This document shows, in pieces, positions 18,180-26,534 of a stretch of 64,000 bases of DNA. Made by a program: the position numbers and the translations under genes. Source of the DNA: UBA11051 sp964390495 (GTDB lineage: Bacteria; Armatimonadota; Zipacnadia; Zipacnadales; UBA11051); contig CAYMIN010000003.1 of the NCBI GenBank assembly GCA_964390495.1, forward strand, positions 1 through 64,000. Direction: 5' to 3'. Numbering within the stretch: position 1 is the first letter of the stretch; each line of letters opens with the position of its first letter. The notes below the pieces were generated by a model that searched no databases, was not told the origin of the DNA, and saw only the letters and a program-made list of their open reading frames with translations.

Positions 18180-18254
18180 CCAATGGAACCGGCCACATAG
18201 CAACTGCCCGACCTTTTCCGCCAGCGACATAGACTCCAGAATGTTGCTGTTCAC
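18180..18254 (-). pseudogene. N-terminal remnant of a GH3 glycoside hydrolase
   Basis: The minus-strand frame from GTG 18254 reads I-L-E-S-M-S-L-A-E-K-V-G-Q-L-L-C-G-R-F, closely matching the N-terminus of family GH3 beta-glucosidases/N-acetylhexosaminidases (typically M-S-L-E-E-K-V-G-Q-L). Only about 25 codons remain. The frame runs fortuitously into the zinc-ribbon gene. A dispersed repeat begins just upstream at about 18262. Confidence 0.55.
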
Positions 18255-18259
18255 CTCGC

Positions 18260-18960
18260 TCTAGTCACGACCTCGGGCTGCAAGAGTAGTTATGCAGATT
18301 TTGCTAACGGCTGGGCCGGATTCTCGGCGGAAGCCAGCTTCCGCCTCGTATGCGGCCCCTCCGAAAGGCAACATCTAAAGCCTTGAACGGCTGGTTCGGG
18401 GTCTACACAATACATCCCCGTGGGTCGGGCTTCAGAGATTTATTGAGTTGTTGGGAAGGAATTGTATTTGGGGCACTGAGGCAACGACCGACGCCAACAC
18501 TGCACTTGGTGGAATGCGGCGCCTCTTGCTCCCCTCCCCAAAAAAGCCAGGAGGACAGGGGACCCATGCTGCGCACGGGTGCCCTGCCTGTCCATGCCGT
18601 TGCCACAAGTCGCGACAGGCAAGGATGCCTGTCGTCCTGGAATGTGCTGTGTATAGGGGCCTGATACGAGTCCATCGCCGGCTACGTTTCCTTCCTACTT
18701 AGCAGAGAAATGTCTCCAGCCCGACTCCGTCGTAGCCGTCGGAGGGGCCGAATGGGTGGCCTGAGCGAAGCGCAGGCCGGGCCCCATCCGGCCCAAGGCC
18801 TAGTACGCCGGCACCGCTCATCACCAACCACAGCTCATCGCCTGAGACAAAATTACACAACTACTGCGGAAGCCCCAGCTACGCAGCGGAGGGTAGCTGT
18901 TGCAGATGATGGTGGAGTCGGGCAGGATGCCCGACCCACGGGACGATGAGAGAATAGCCG
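18260..18960. repeat. Repeat-filled spacer
   Basis: No gene is seen. It contains a partial copy of the palindromic family near 18265, a nested hairpin (GGCGGAAGC/GCTTCCGCC about 18329-18348 inside GGGCCG...CGGCCC), the 129-bp element at 18586-18714, a GGAGGGGCC-type repeat near 18738 and a GTCGGGC/GCCCGAC hairpin near 18918-18936. Confidence 0.7.
18586..18714 (-). repeat. 129-bp dispersed element, inverted copy 1
   Basis: Its reverse complement aligns without gaps along its whole length with 32428-32556. It contains a hairpin GACAGGCA/TGCCTGTC. Similarity by eye is well above 80 percent. Confidence 0.8.
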
Positions 18961-18972
18961 GACCACCGCCGC

Positions 18973-21900
18973 TTACCGCGCATAATAGGTGCTGGTCGGG
19001 ATCCGATACGCATCGCCGGGCCCCACGTTGCTGATCCAGAAGAGCCGCCGCCCGTCGCCATCCGCGTCCGTGAATACCTCCTCCAGGCTCCCCTCAACTC
19101 CCTGCAGTACATACTGCTTGCCTGCGAGGCGTTCGATCCTGAAGCCCTGCGATTTGTCCTCATTGTACAGCCAGCGGCCGGCATGCGTGCCGCCGCTAAT
19201 ACGTCCGGGAGCTCGGTCCGAGGTCACTGCTCCGGCCTCGTCATCGGTTGCCACCACAGCTCCCATACCGACTATCAAGAGCACATCGCCGAAGCCCAGA
19301 GTAGTTTGCGCGCCCCTGACCTCAGTCTCCTCGATCGTGTAGCTGGTCTTCTGCAGATCGTTGCTCAAGATGACTACCTTATCCCGACAGGCTTCCGGTA
19401 TCGCCAGCGGCTGGTCTATGGTGATCGCATTGCTCGCGAAATCCACAGCCAGCACCTTGCCCTCGGGCGCCGGCTCCAGATGCAGGGCGAAGTCACCATA
19501 CTGCAGCAGCGTCCCGTTCACCACAATCGCCCGCTTGAGGCCACCGTGATCCAGCGTCAGCAGCGCGAACTCGGCGGCGACCTCCAGGGGCTGCTCGGCA
19601 CCGCGCCACTGACAGCGTTCGGTCGAGTCCGGGGAGCTGTGCACCAGGTCGCTGGCCCCCTCGCGCCGGATTACCAGACCGACCGTCTCCGGGCTGGCCG
19701 ATGCGCATTGCAGATAGTCCACCTGCTCAACCTTCGCACTGCCGCGATGCGCCTCGATAACAGCCACATACTTGGAGAGCAGTTCCTCTCCGGCCTCGAT
19801 CTTCTCCTCCGGTAGCAGATTCCGCCCCAGCACGTACTGAATCTCCTCCGGATTGCCGACCTGAAGCTCCGGCGAGGCGTCGGCTACGATTACCTCTTCC
19901 GCACAACCCTCAGGCATTGTCATGGTCAGTGACAGGTCTTCGTCCGCCTTGTGCCACACCGCCGACCAGTCGCTCTCCGGTCGCATGCGCCGCACGTTGT
20001 ACAGCCCGTGATATCCGCTGGTGACACCTCCCATCGCCGCCGGGGCCTCGAGCTTTAGGTCCCGCGTAACCACCAGACTGTCAATCTGGATATAGGTCTG
20101 CCCGACTTGCTCACCACTGACTACGACCTCCGTAACCGGCTCGGTCAGCTCAAACACCTCCGACGAGACCCACTCCCAGCCTACCTTTCCCGAAGGCTCG
20201 CAGAGGAGCTGCTGGGTTACCCCGCCCAGGCTGATATTGACGAGGTTACTGCCCTCGTTGTAGTCATAGAAGTGCATCAACACCTTCACTTTGCCGGGGG
20301 CGATCTCGGCGGTCTGCATCTTCAGCTCAGTGTCGGGCCTGCGCGTGAGCACCGAATCATTGCAGATAGCCCAGGCCTCTTTGGATAGCTCGCGGTACTC
20401 GCTGCCCTTCCGCAGCCCCTCTCCCTGCATCAGATTGAGGGCGATGCCGTTTCGCGGGCGCGGCGGCGGCTTGGTCCCATACGGCACATTCACGCCCGCC
20501 AGGGTGCCCTGCTCCTGCACCGGGCCGAACTGCCCGCCTGCCACCGCAAGCTCGAAGAAAGCCGGCCCGTGGAAGCACCAGTCGTGCTGGCGGCCGCCCC
20601 GTACTCGGAAGATATCCAGCAGATAGGCTGCCTCCTCGGATATATCTATCAGCGCCGTGCACCGCCGGTACAGAGAAACCATGCCTGCATAGGCCACCTC
20701 CGCGGACGCGTCCATGTACTGCAACTCCGGTGTGCTGGCCAGAGTGTGCAGGTCACCGGCGTGCTTGTTCAACTGGGTGGTCTCATCAACCACCACGCAA
20801 TAGTGCTTGACGGTATCGGTACTGCGCCAGTTCCAGAAATCACGCCGGGTGAAAGGCGTCGGATAGCCGTCATCCGGCATCATCGGGCGCCCGAAATCCC
20901 ACATCTCGATAGTCAGCCGGTCGTGGTGACCGTGGCCGCCGCCCGCATAGCCGTAGTACATACTTACCGCCCGCCGCTGCACTTCACTGCCGCTTTCCAG
21001 AATCGCCAGCCCGTAGCCGCCCAGGTTCCGCGTCGCCCACTCAATATCGCTGCCCTGCTCCGCTACCACTCTCGCGACCTCTTGCTCATCGAAGTAGTCC
21101 TCGAACAGGTCCCTGGACTGGGCATTCATGCGCACCAGCGCCTTGGCGTGTCGCGGGTCGCCGTAGTGAGTGAAGGCGGGGCCCTGCAGCGCGGCCGACA
21201 TCGCGATCGGGCCGGAGCCCTTAAGCCCTCCGCTGTCCCCGATATCCGGCGTGAACTTGCCGGCGCAGGTCATATCAATCCCGATATCCGCCATCTTTTT
21301 CAGCTTGGGATTATCCCAGATGTTCACTCCCAGCCGGGGCAGCAGCTCGGCGATGGTGTAGAAGTTCCGGCACCAGCTCGAGGCGTAGCCGGGGGAGCTC
21401 TCGCCACCCAGACCCTCGCGCCAGAACTCGTTCCACAGCAGGTCCTCGACCCGGCCCGGCCCGCTCATCAGCCAATCCCGCATCGCCTCGGTAGTCGGCC
21501 CCTTCGCCGCATCGTCATTATCGAGCACAATTGCCAGAATGCACAGCGTTCTCTGGTGCATGCCCATGTTGCCGACCACTCTGCCAGCCATGACATCTTC
21601 GGCCATGACTCTAATCATCTTCTGCTCAATCAGCTCCCGGGGTGCCTCGATGCCCTGCTTTTGCAGAAACGCCAGCAGCTCTTCATCTGCATCAAATATG
21701 GGATAGAGCGCATCATAGGCGCGTGCCAGGTTGCCATCATCGCCGCATGACCAGATGCGGTCCGATATGCGTCCGGGCACATTGAAGCGGTGCTCGTGAT
21801 AGGCCTGTACCCGGTAGTCGAAACGCTCGTACTCACTGGCCAGCTTGGCCATCAGCACCGCGCACTTGTGCCCATACACCGGCTTGCCCGTCAGCAGGTA

Positions 21901-22458
21901 GGCATGCGCCAGTCGCGAGATCCCACCCATAATATCCCGCTTCCAGCGCTGCCAGTAGATGTAATATGGCACGAAGTAGTAGCGCCTGTCGTCCGGTCCC
22001 ACCCAGCCGAGCCCCTTGTCAATTATCCTCTCGCCATGCTCCGGCTCGCCCTCGAGGCCCTTGGTGTTCCACGGCTCGAAGTCGTTCTCCGGGAACGTCC
22101 GGCCGCATACCGGACAAGTTACCTTGAACGGCTTGTCACGATCCATGATCCACGGGTAATGCCCCGCTTTGCGGTTGATTTCGTCACCGCAGAAGGGGCA
22201 GTCGTGGCCCGTGCACACGTTGATGGCTCGCAACTGCTCCGGAGGCGGCACCAGGTCCCACAGCTCCTGGTCGGACATGCCCACGTACCATTCCGTGCCG
22301 GCTTCCGAGTTGGCCACCTGGCCCTTGCCCCACTCGTACCTCTCGATCTTCTCCTGCACCCGCGCCATCGTTGCCTCGTCGTAGTACGTCCGCCCCTGCT
22401 TGCCGTGCGCCATCCCGCCCAGCAGCATCAGACAAATGACCAAACAGGCGACTCTCAT
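18973..22458 (-). CDS. Large secreted heparinase II/III family lyase-like protein
   Basis: 1161 residues with a clean signal peptide (L-V-I-C-L-M-L-L-G-G-M-A-H-G). Near 90-130 two C-x-x-C pairs (C-P-F-C-G and C-P-V-C-G) suggest a structural zinc or rubredoxin-like knuckle, common to a subgroup of these lyases. The helical toroid follows, and at about 500 the motif G-G-G-H-G-H-H-D-R-L-T opens the heparinase II/III-like beta-sandwich. The last 400 residues are all-beta and could bind glycan or the surface. AGAGGAG precedes the ATG. Together with the symporter transcribed divergently at 22742, this looks like a scavenging pair: extracellular cleavage, then uptake of the products. Confidence 0.85.
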   Translation of the reverse strand: MRVACLVICLMLLGGMAHGKQGRTYYDEATMARVQEKIERYEWGKGQVANSEAGTEWYVGMSDQELWDLVPPPEQLRAINVCTGHDCPFCGDEINRKAGHYPWIMDRDKPFKVTCPVCGRTFPENDFEPWNTKGLEGEPEHGERIIDKGLGWVGPDDRRYYFVPYYIYWQRWKRDIMGGISRLAHAYLLTGKPVYGHKCAVLMAKLASEYERFDYRVQAYHEHRFNVPGRISDRIWSCGDDGNLARAYDALYPIFDADEELLAFLQKQGIEAPRELIEQKMIRVMAEDVMAGRVVGNMGMHQRTLCILAIVLDNDDAAKGPTTEAMRDWLMSGPGRVEDLLWNEFWREGLGGESSPGYASSWCRNFYTIAELLPRLGVNIWDNPKLKKMADIGIDMTCAGKFTPDIGDSGGLKGSGPIAMSAALQGPAFTHYGDPRHAKALVRMNAQSRDLFEDYFDEQEVARVVAEQGSDIEWATRNLGGYGLAILESGSEVQRRAVSMYYGYAGGGHGHHDRLTIEMWDFGRPMMPDDGYPTPFTRRDFWNWRSTDTVKHYCVVVDETTQLNKHAGDLHTLASTPELQYMDASAEVAYAGMVSLYRRCTALIDISEEAAYLLDIFRVRGGRQHDWCFHGPAFFELAVAGGQFGPVQEQGTLAGVNVPYGTKPPPRPRNGIALNLMQGEGLRKGSEYRELSKEAWAICNDSVLTRRPDTELKMQTAEIAPGKVKVLMHFYDYNEGSNLVNISLGGVTQQLLCEPSGKVGWEWVSSEVFELTEPVTEVVVSGEQVGQTYIQIDSLVVTRDLKLEAPAAMGGVTSGYHGLYNVRRMRPESDWSAVWHKADEDLSLTMTMPEGCAEEVIVADASPELQVGNPEEIQYVLGRNLLPEEKIEAGEELLSKYVAVIEAHRGSAKVEQVDYLQCASASPETVGLVIRREGASDLVHSSPDSTERCQWRGAEQPLEVAAEFALLTLDHGGLKRAIVVNGTLLQYGDFALHLEPAPEGKVLAVDFASNAITIDQPLAIPEACRDKVVILSNDLQKTSYTIEETEVRGAQTTLGFGDVLLIVGMGAVVATDDEAGAVTSDRAPGRISGGTHAGRWLYNEDKSQGFRIERLAGKQYVLQGVEGSLEEVFTDADGDGRRLFWISNVGPGDAYRIPTSTYYAR

Positions 22459-22741
22459 TGCGTTTCACTCCTCTAGCGTAGGGCGTCATCAGTGCGTTTC
22501 CCTGAGGGCTTCGCGTCTGGAGAAACGTCCGCCTAGATTGATGCACAGTTTCGTGTTCGGACGTTGAATCTCCTGTTGGGGGGAGCAATTACTTCAGTGC
22601 AAGGGGAGACAGCTTGCCGGCCGAGTTGCACAAATGCTCGGGCAGCCTAGAGGTCATGGGCATGTCTCGGCGAGAAGGGAATAGGCCGGCAGGCGGCGAA
22701 AAAAGACCATCACACCCAATACCGACAAGAAGGGCACCCCA

Positions 22742-24211
22742 ATGACCAGCATAGACTACGGCGTAGTGGCGGTTTACCTGCTGCTGGTCGCCGCCACCGG
22801 CTTTGTCGTCCGCGCCCGCATCAAAGGCCTCGCCGACTACTTCGCCGGCGGCCATAACGTGCCCTGGTGGCTGGCAGCAGTGTCCCACCACATCTCCGGC
22901 TACAGCGCCTTCGCCTTCGTTGCCTACGCCGGCCTGGCCTATACTGTCGGCTTCAACGTCTGGACCCTGTTCGCCATCCCGACGTTTCTGGCGATGATGG
23001 TGGGCGCCTACGTCTGGGCACCGCGCTGGAGCCGCCTCAACGTCATCACGCCCGTGGAATACCTGGAGCGGCGCTTCAACCGCACCGTCCACCAGCTCAT
23101 CGCCTGGAGCGGGATCGCCGTCAAGTTCCTGGACGAGGGCATGAAGCTGTACTCGCTGGGCCTGATCATCTATGTCTGCACCGGCTGGCCGCTGGATGTG
23201 ACTATCATCGGCTGCGGTGTGGTGGCGGTGCTCTACATCCTGCTGGGCGGGCTGTGGGCCGAGATCATCACCGATTTCGCTCAATTCTTTGTCCAGCTCA
23301 TCGTCACGTTAGTGCTGGCGGCGGCGGTGCTGAAAGCCGTCGGCGGCTGGGCCGGCATGTGGGAGCAGTTGCCGCTCGAGCACTGCAGCTTCTTCAGCGA
23401 GAAGTACAATCTGGCCTATATCCTGGTATTCATCATTCCGATAATCCTCAGCTACAATGGCGGCACCTGGGGCCTGGCGCAACGGTTCTACTCCATCGGC
23501 AAGCCCTCCGCTGCCAGGAAAGCAGCCCTGCTATCCGGGGCGTTGTATCTGGTATATCCGCTGTTTCTCTATATTCCGGCCTGGGCCGCGCCGCTGGTGC
23601 TAGGCGAGATCGGCAACCCCGAGGAAGTCTATCCGCTGATGGCGCAGAAGTTCTTCCCGACCTTGCTGCCCGGGCTGCTGGGACTGTTCGTGGCCGCTAT
23701 GTTCGCCGCGACTATGTCCATGGTCGATTCCGACCTCAACGCCCTGGCGGCGGTGTTTACCAAGGACATCTATCAGAAGACCTTCAACCCCAGCGCGTCC
23801 GAGAACACGCTGCTGAAGGTTGCTCTGCTGGCCACGGCGATCCTGGGCACCATTACCATTATCGGGGGATTGCTCACGCCCGCGCTCGGCGGGGCCTTCG
23901 AGGTTATGATGCAGTGGTATGCGGCGATCCTGGCACCGGTGTCGGTGCCGCTGCTGTTCGGGATGGTGCTGCGCCGCACCACCTGGCGCGGGGCCGTGGC
24001 AGCGTGGATCGGCGGGTTCGCGGCGTTCGTGCTGCTCAAGTACGGCCTGCAGGCCTCCTGGACGATCTACACCGGCGGGGAGCTGCTAGTGATCTTCATC
24101 ATCTACTTCGGCGAGGGCTTTCTGAGCAAACAGACACCGGCTGAGCAGGCGCGGGTGGACGAGCTGTTCGCGCAGATCGAAGCCCCGGAAGAAGCTACCG
24201 ACCAAAACTAA
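22742..24211 (+). CDS. Sodium:solute symporter (SSS family)
   Basis: 489 residues with about 13 hydrophobic segments spread over the whole length. The N-terminus (Y-G-V-V-A-V-Y-L-L-L-V ... A-D-Y-F-A-G-G-H) and W-W-L-A-A-V-S are typical of sodium-coupled sugar, uronate or sialate transporters of the SSS family; L-G-G-L-W-A-E-I-I-T-D-F-A-Q-F lies in the characteristic TM6 region. The ribosome site is weak. Substrate is inferred from the neighbouring polysaccharide lyase as an (unsaturated) uronic acid or oligosaccharide. The 283-base divergent spacer upstream shows no repeat. Confidence 0.85.
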   Translation: MTSIDYGVVAVYLLLVAATGFVVRARIKGLADYFAGGHNVPWWLAAVSHHISGYSAFAFVAYAGLAYTVGFNVWTLFAIPTFLAMMVGAYVWAPRWSRLNVITPVEYLERRFNRTVHQLIAWSGIAVKFLDEGMKLYSLGLIIYVCTGWPLDVTIIGCGVVAVLYILLGGLWAEIITDFAQFFVQLIVTLVLAAAVLKAVGGWAGMWEQLPLEHCSFFSEKYNLAYILVFIIPIILSYNGGTWGLAQRFYSIGKPSAARKAALLSGALYLVYPLFLYIPAWAAPLVLGEIGNPEEVYPLMAQKFFPTLLPGLLGLFVAAMFAATMSMVDSDLNALAAVFTKDIYQKTFNPSASENTLLKVALLATAILGTITIIGGLLTPALGGAFEVMMQWYAAILAPVSVPLLFGMVLRRTTWRGAVAAWIGGFAAFVLLKYGLQASWTIYTGGELLVIFIIYFGEGFLSKQTPAEQARVDELFAQIEAPEEATDQN

Positions 24212-24267
24212 AGCGACAGGCGTCAGTCTTGCTCGCAACTTTGCGCTGAGAAATCTGTCCTAGTATC

Positions 24268-24297
24268 TTGACTATAGGGGCTAGTACGTGCTAGACT
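24268..24297 (+). promoter_or_regulatory. Sigma-70 promoter upstream of the riboswitch
   Basis: TTGACT (24268-24273), 18 bp, TAGACT (24292-24297). The predicted transcript starts near 24304, immediately before a hairpin AGACAGC/GCTGTCT (24305-24336). Confidence 0.55.
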
Positions 24298-24340
24298 CTG
24301 TAGCAGACAGCGTGGCGTGCGATACGCTGGCTGTCTAATC

Positions 24341-24480
24341 GGCAGTCCCGTGTACTGATACCGGCCCAGAAGGGAGGGACCTCCAGGCCAAGTCCACGGA
24401 GTGCGGCTGTCGCAACCGGAGTGAAGCAAAGCCGAAGCACTGCCCCGCAGAGGAAACACAGGAAACTCTGCAGCAGGGGC
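24341..24480 (+). promoter_or_regulatory. Probable cobalamin riboswitch
   Basis: GGCAGT (24341-24346) pairs with ACTGCC (24439-24444) as P1. Inside, GGGA, then CTCC...GGAG enclosing G-G-C-C-A-A-G-T-C-C, then GCGGCTGTCGCAACCGG, and finally AAAGCCGAAGCACTGCC follow the order and spacing of the B12-box elements of the cobalamin class (compare the E. coli btuB leader). The 3' P1 strand overlaps TGCCCC, which can instead pair with GGGGC (24476-24480) around a GCAGAG/CTCTGC hairpin, giving two exclusive folds. The L4 loop departs from the usual GGTG.. form, and P7-P9 are short. It lies 100 bases before the SLH porin gene. Confidence 0.65.
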
Positions 24481-24580
24481 TTCTTCATAGTAAAGTGCTC
24501 GCTCCGGGGAAGTGGTGTGTAGCCAAATCTCTAGGTTACGGCCGCTTCCAATTGCACAAACACTAAGGAGGACACATCTA

Positions 24581-26197
24581 ATGAAGAAGCTGTTAGTAGT
24601 ATTGGCACTAGCTGCGCTGGCAGTGCCGTGCTTTGCACAGGCGAATCCGGCGCAGACCGTCCCGTTCGACCACTGGGCCTATGATGCAGTCCAGGAGCTG
24701 GTTGATCAGGGCGTGATCATCGGCTATCCCGATGGCACCTTCAAGGGCGATCGGGCGATGACACGGTACGAGTTCGCAATTGCCGTCTCGCGGCTGCTGG
24801 ACGTAATCGGTCCCGGTGCGCAAGGTCCGGCTGGTAAGGACGGCGCGGCCGGCCCGGCAGGAGCAGCAGGAGCCGCTGGCCCGGCCGGCCCGGCAGGACC
24901 CGCAGGTCCGGCAGGCCCGGCTGGTAAAGACGCCACGGTTGATGAGGCTCAGATAGCCACCATCGTCAACAAACTCATTGACGAGTTCAAAGACGAGTTG
25001 GCCGACCTGCGCCAGGATGTTGACTACCTGCAGGACGATGTCTATGACCTCGGCGACCGCGTCACCTACCTCGAGAAGGCCATGGAAGGCCCCGATATAT
25101 TCGGCTGGTTGGACTACCGCATCGGTATGGCCAACAAGATTGACTTCGATTACGACTACGACAACCTGACCGCCGTCGTAGGTATCGAAGGCCAGATCAC
25201 CGACGAACTCGCCGGCACCATCGCGCTGAAAGTGCACGACGCTTCGGCGCCGAATGCCGGCACCGCCGCGGCGTCAGTAGCGGAGAGCGTGTATCTGGAC
25301 GAAGCCTACATCACCTTCACCCGTGACGGCTTCCCCCGAGGCACCCACACTATCGGTCGGCAGTATGTGGCCATGGGCCCGGGTCTGTTGATTGACACCC
25401 AGCGTCAGAGCGTGCAAGGCTGGCGCTGTCAGACCAACGACGTGTTCGGGACCAGACTCGACTTCGACCTGTTCGCCGGCGCCGCCAACTATACCTGGGC
25501 CCACACTCCTGGCGCTATTCCGCCTGGGGACGTAGCCGCCGATGGCTATTTGGCCACGCGACTGGCTTATGACAGCAGCCGCGGCGCGTTCGGCCTCAAC
25601 TACCTGGGCTCGGGCGCCGACCTCGAGAAAGGCTACAGCCTGGACTACACCGGCTCAATCTGGGGAAGGGCAGTTGCTATCGAGCACGCCCGCCAGACCC
25701 AACAGTGGAACGACCCGAGCCCGGCACCAAGTGACGCGAAAGCCACGATGGTGAGCGCTCAACTGATTGGTAGCGGGAGCTGGGGCTTGACCGGCTTCTG
25801 GTCGGATTGTGATGCCGGGTATGGTCCCGCCTACTCGCTGATCAATCCGTACTATGAGGTGCTGGTTCCGGGTAATCCGGGCTTGCCCTGGGAGCGCGTG
25901 CTGCGCAACGTGCCAGTTCTCGCCGACCCAGCCGCGGCCGCGGACGTCGAAGTACTCGGCGGGGAGCTGGCCTTCGGCCTCGCTTCCACACCTTTCACCT
26001 TCTGCTACTACGACATCAGTGCGAAGACACCCGCAGGAGTGAAAGTGACTCCGGCCTACGACGCGCTGTGGGCTCTGAGCACCAGCAAGGAGCTGGCAGA
26101 CGGTGTCACCGTTACCTTGACCTATGCCAACCAGTTGGCTACTGGCAATCGCAAGGACCTCGAACTGCTCCAGGGCGGCGTAATCGTCGGCTTCTAG
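24581..26197 (+). CDS. SLH domain, collagen-like stalk, outer-membrane porin (OmpM-like)
   Basis: 538 residues from ATG 24581 with a strong AAGGAGG. Order: signal peptide (1-20, ending C-F-A-Q-A); one SLH domain (about 27-72, F-D-H-W-A-Y-D-A-V ... R-Y-E-F-A); a collagen-like run of G-P-A/G-A-A triplets (about 83-121); a short coiled coil (about 125-170, L-R-Q-D-V-D-Y-L-Q); then an amphipathic beta-rich region to a terminal Phe, the C-terminal signal of outer-membrane barrels. SLH-barrel proteins such as OmpM in Negativicutes and their counterparts in Thermus/Deinococcus tie the outer membrane to the cell wall and act as porins. The gene sits behind a probable cobalamin riboswitch, has its own terminator, and is a paralogue of the next gene. 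Confidence 0.85.
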   Translation: MKKLLVVLALAALAVPCFAQANPAQTVPFDHWAYDAVQELVDQGVIIGYPDGTFKGDRAMTRYEFAIAVSRLLDVIGPGAQGPAGKDGAAGPAGAAGAAGPAGPAGPAGPAGPAGKDATVDEAQIATIVNKLIDEFKDELADLRQDVDYLQDDVYDLGDRVTYLEKAMEGPDIFGWLDYRIGMANKIDFDYDYDNLTAVVGIEGQITDELAGTIALKVHDASAPNAGTAAASVAESVYLDEAYITFTRDGFPRGTHTIGRQYVAMGPGLLIDTQRQSVQGWRCQTNDVFGTRLDFDLFAGAANYTWAHTPGAIPPGDVAADGYLATRLAYDSSRGAFGLNYLGSGADLEKGYSLDYTGSIWGRAVAIEHARQTQQWNDPSPAPSDAKATMVSAQLIGSGSWGLTGFWSDCDAGYGPAYSLINPYYEVLVPGNPGLPWERVLRNVPVLADPAAAADVEVLGGELAFGLASTPFTFCYYDISAKTPAGVKVTPAYDALWALSTSKELADGVTVTLTYANQLATGNRKDLELLQGGVIVGF

Positions 26198-26226
26198 GAG
26201 CAGGTTTCACCGACTACGTATGAGAA

Positions 26227-26257
26227 GAAGGGCCCCGCTCGGGGCCCTTCTTTTTTT
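26227..26257 (+). terminator. Rho-independent terminator
   Basis: GAAGGGCCCC (26227-26236) and GGGGCCCTTC (26241-26250) form a perfect 10-bp stem with loop GCTC, followed by seven T residues. It separates the two SLH porin genes. 26258-26417 holds nothing else recognised. Confidence 0.92.
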
Positions 26258-26417
26258 CCGGGCTCCCAGGGGTACGCGTTTGCCGCGTGCAGATTCGGCG
26301 CGAATCGGGCAACAGCGGCGGCCTCGGGCCCGCGTCACCACCGGCAACCTACATGCTGGAGACATACTTAGAGCCGGAGCGCCAGGGCGCCCGATGTACG
26401 CGAGGACCTAGGAGAGC

Positions 26418-26446
26418 TTGACTGCACCACGAATCTCAGGTATATT
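26418..26446 (+). promoter_or_regulatory. Sigma-70 promoter of the second SLH porin
   Basis: TTGACT (26418-26423), 17 bp, TATATT (26441-26446). Predicted leader of about 80 bases before ATG 26535, without an obvious aptamer. Confidence 0.75.
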
Positions 26447-26534
26447 CCTCTCTAGGAGTTGTGGGAGTGCATCGAGTTGGCGGCGATGCGATGTCCGAAA
26501 ACCCTAATCAGCCGTTGCTTCATAGGAGCTAGGG

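Noticed and set aside
20569..21750. 393-codon ORF antisense to the large lyase
   Set aside because: The opposite strand carries clear lyase motifs and a signal peptide; long antisense frames are expected at this GC content.
22867..24144. 425-codon ORF overlapping the symporter in another plus frame
   Set aside because: Lacks hydrophobic segments or motifs; the symporter frame is unambiguous.
24341..24480. c-di-GMP-I, TPP or SAM riboswitch instead of cobalamin
   Set aside because: The GCAAAGCC string recalls c-di-GMP-I, but the other conserved parts of that class, and those of TPP or SAM aptamers, are absent, while the cobalamin order fits.
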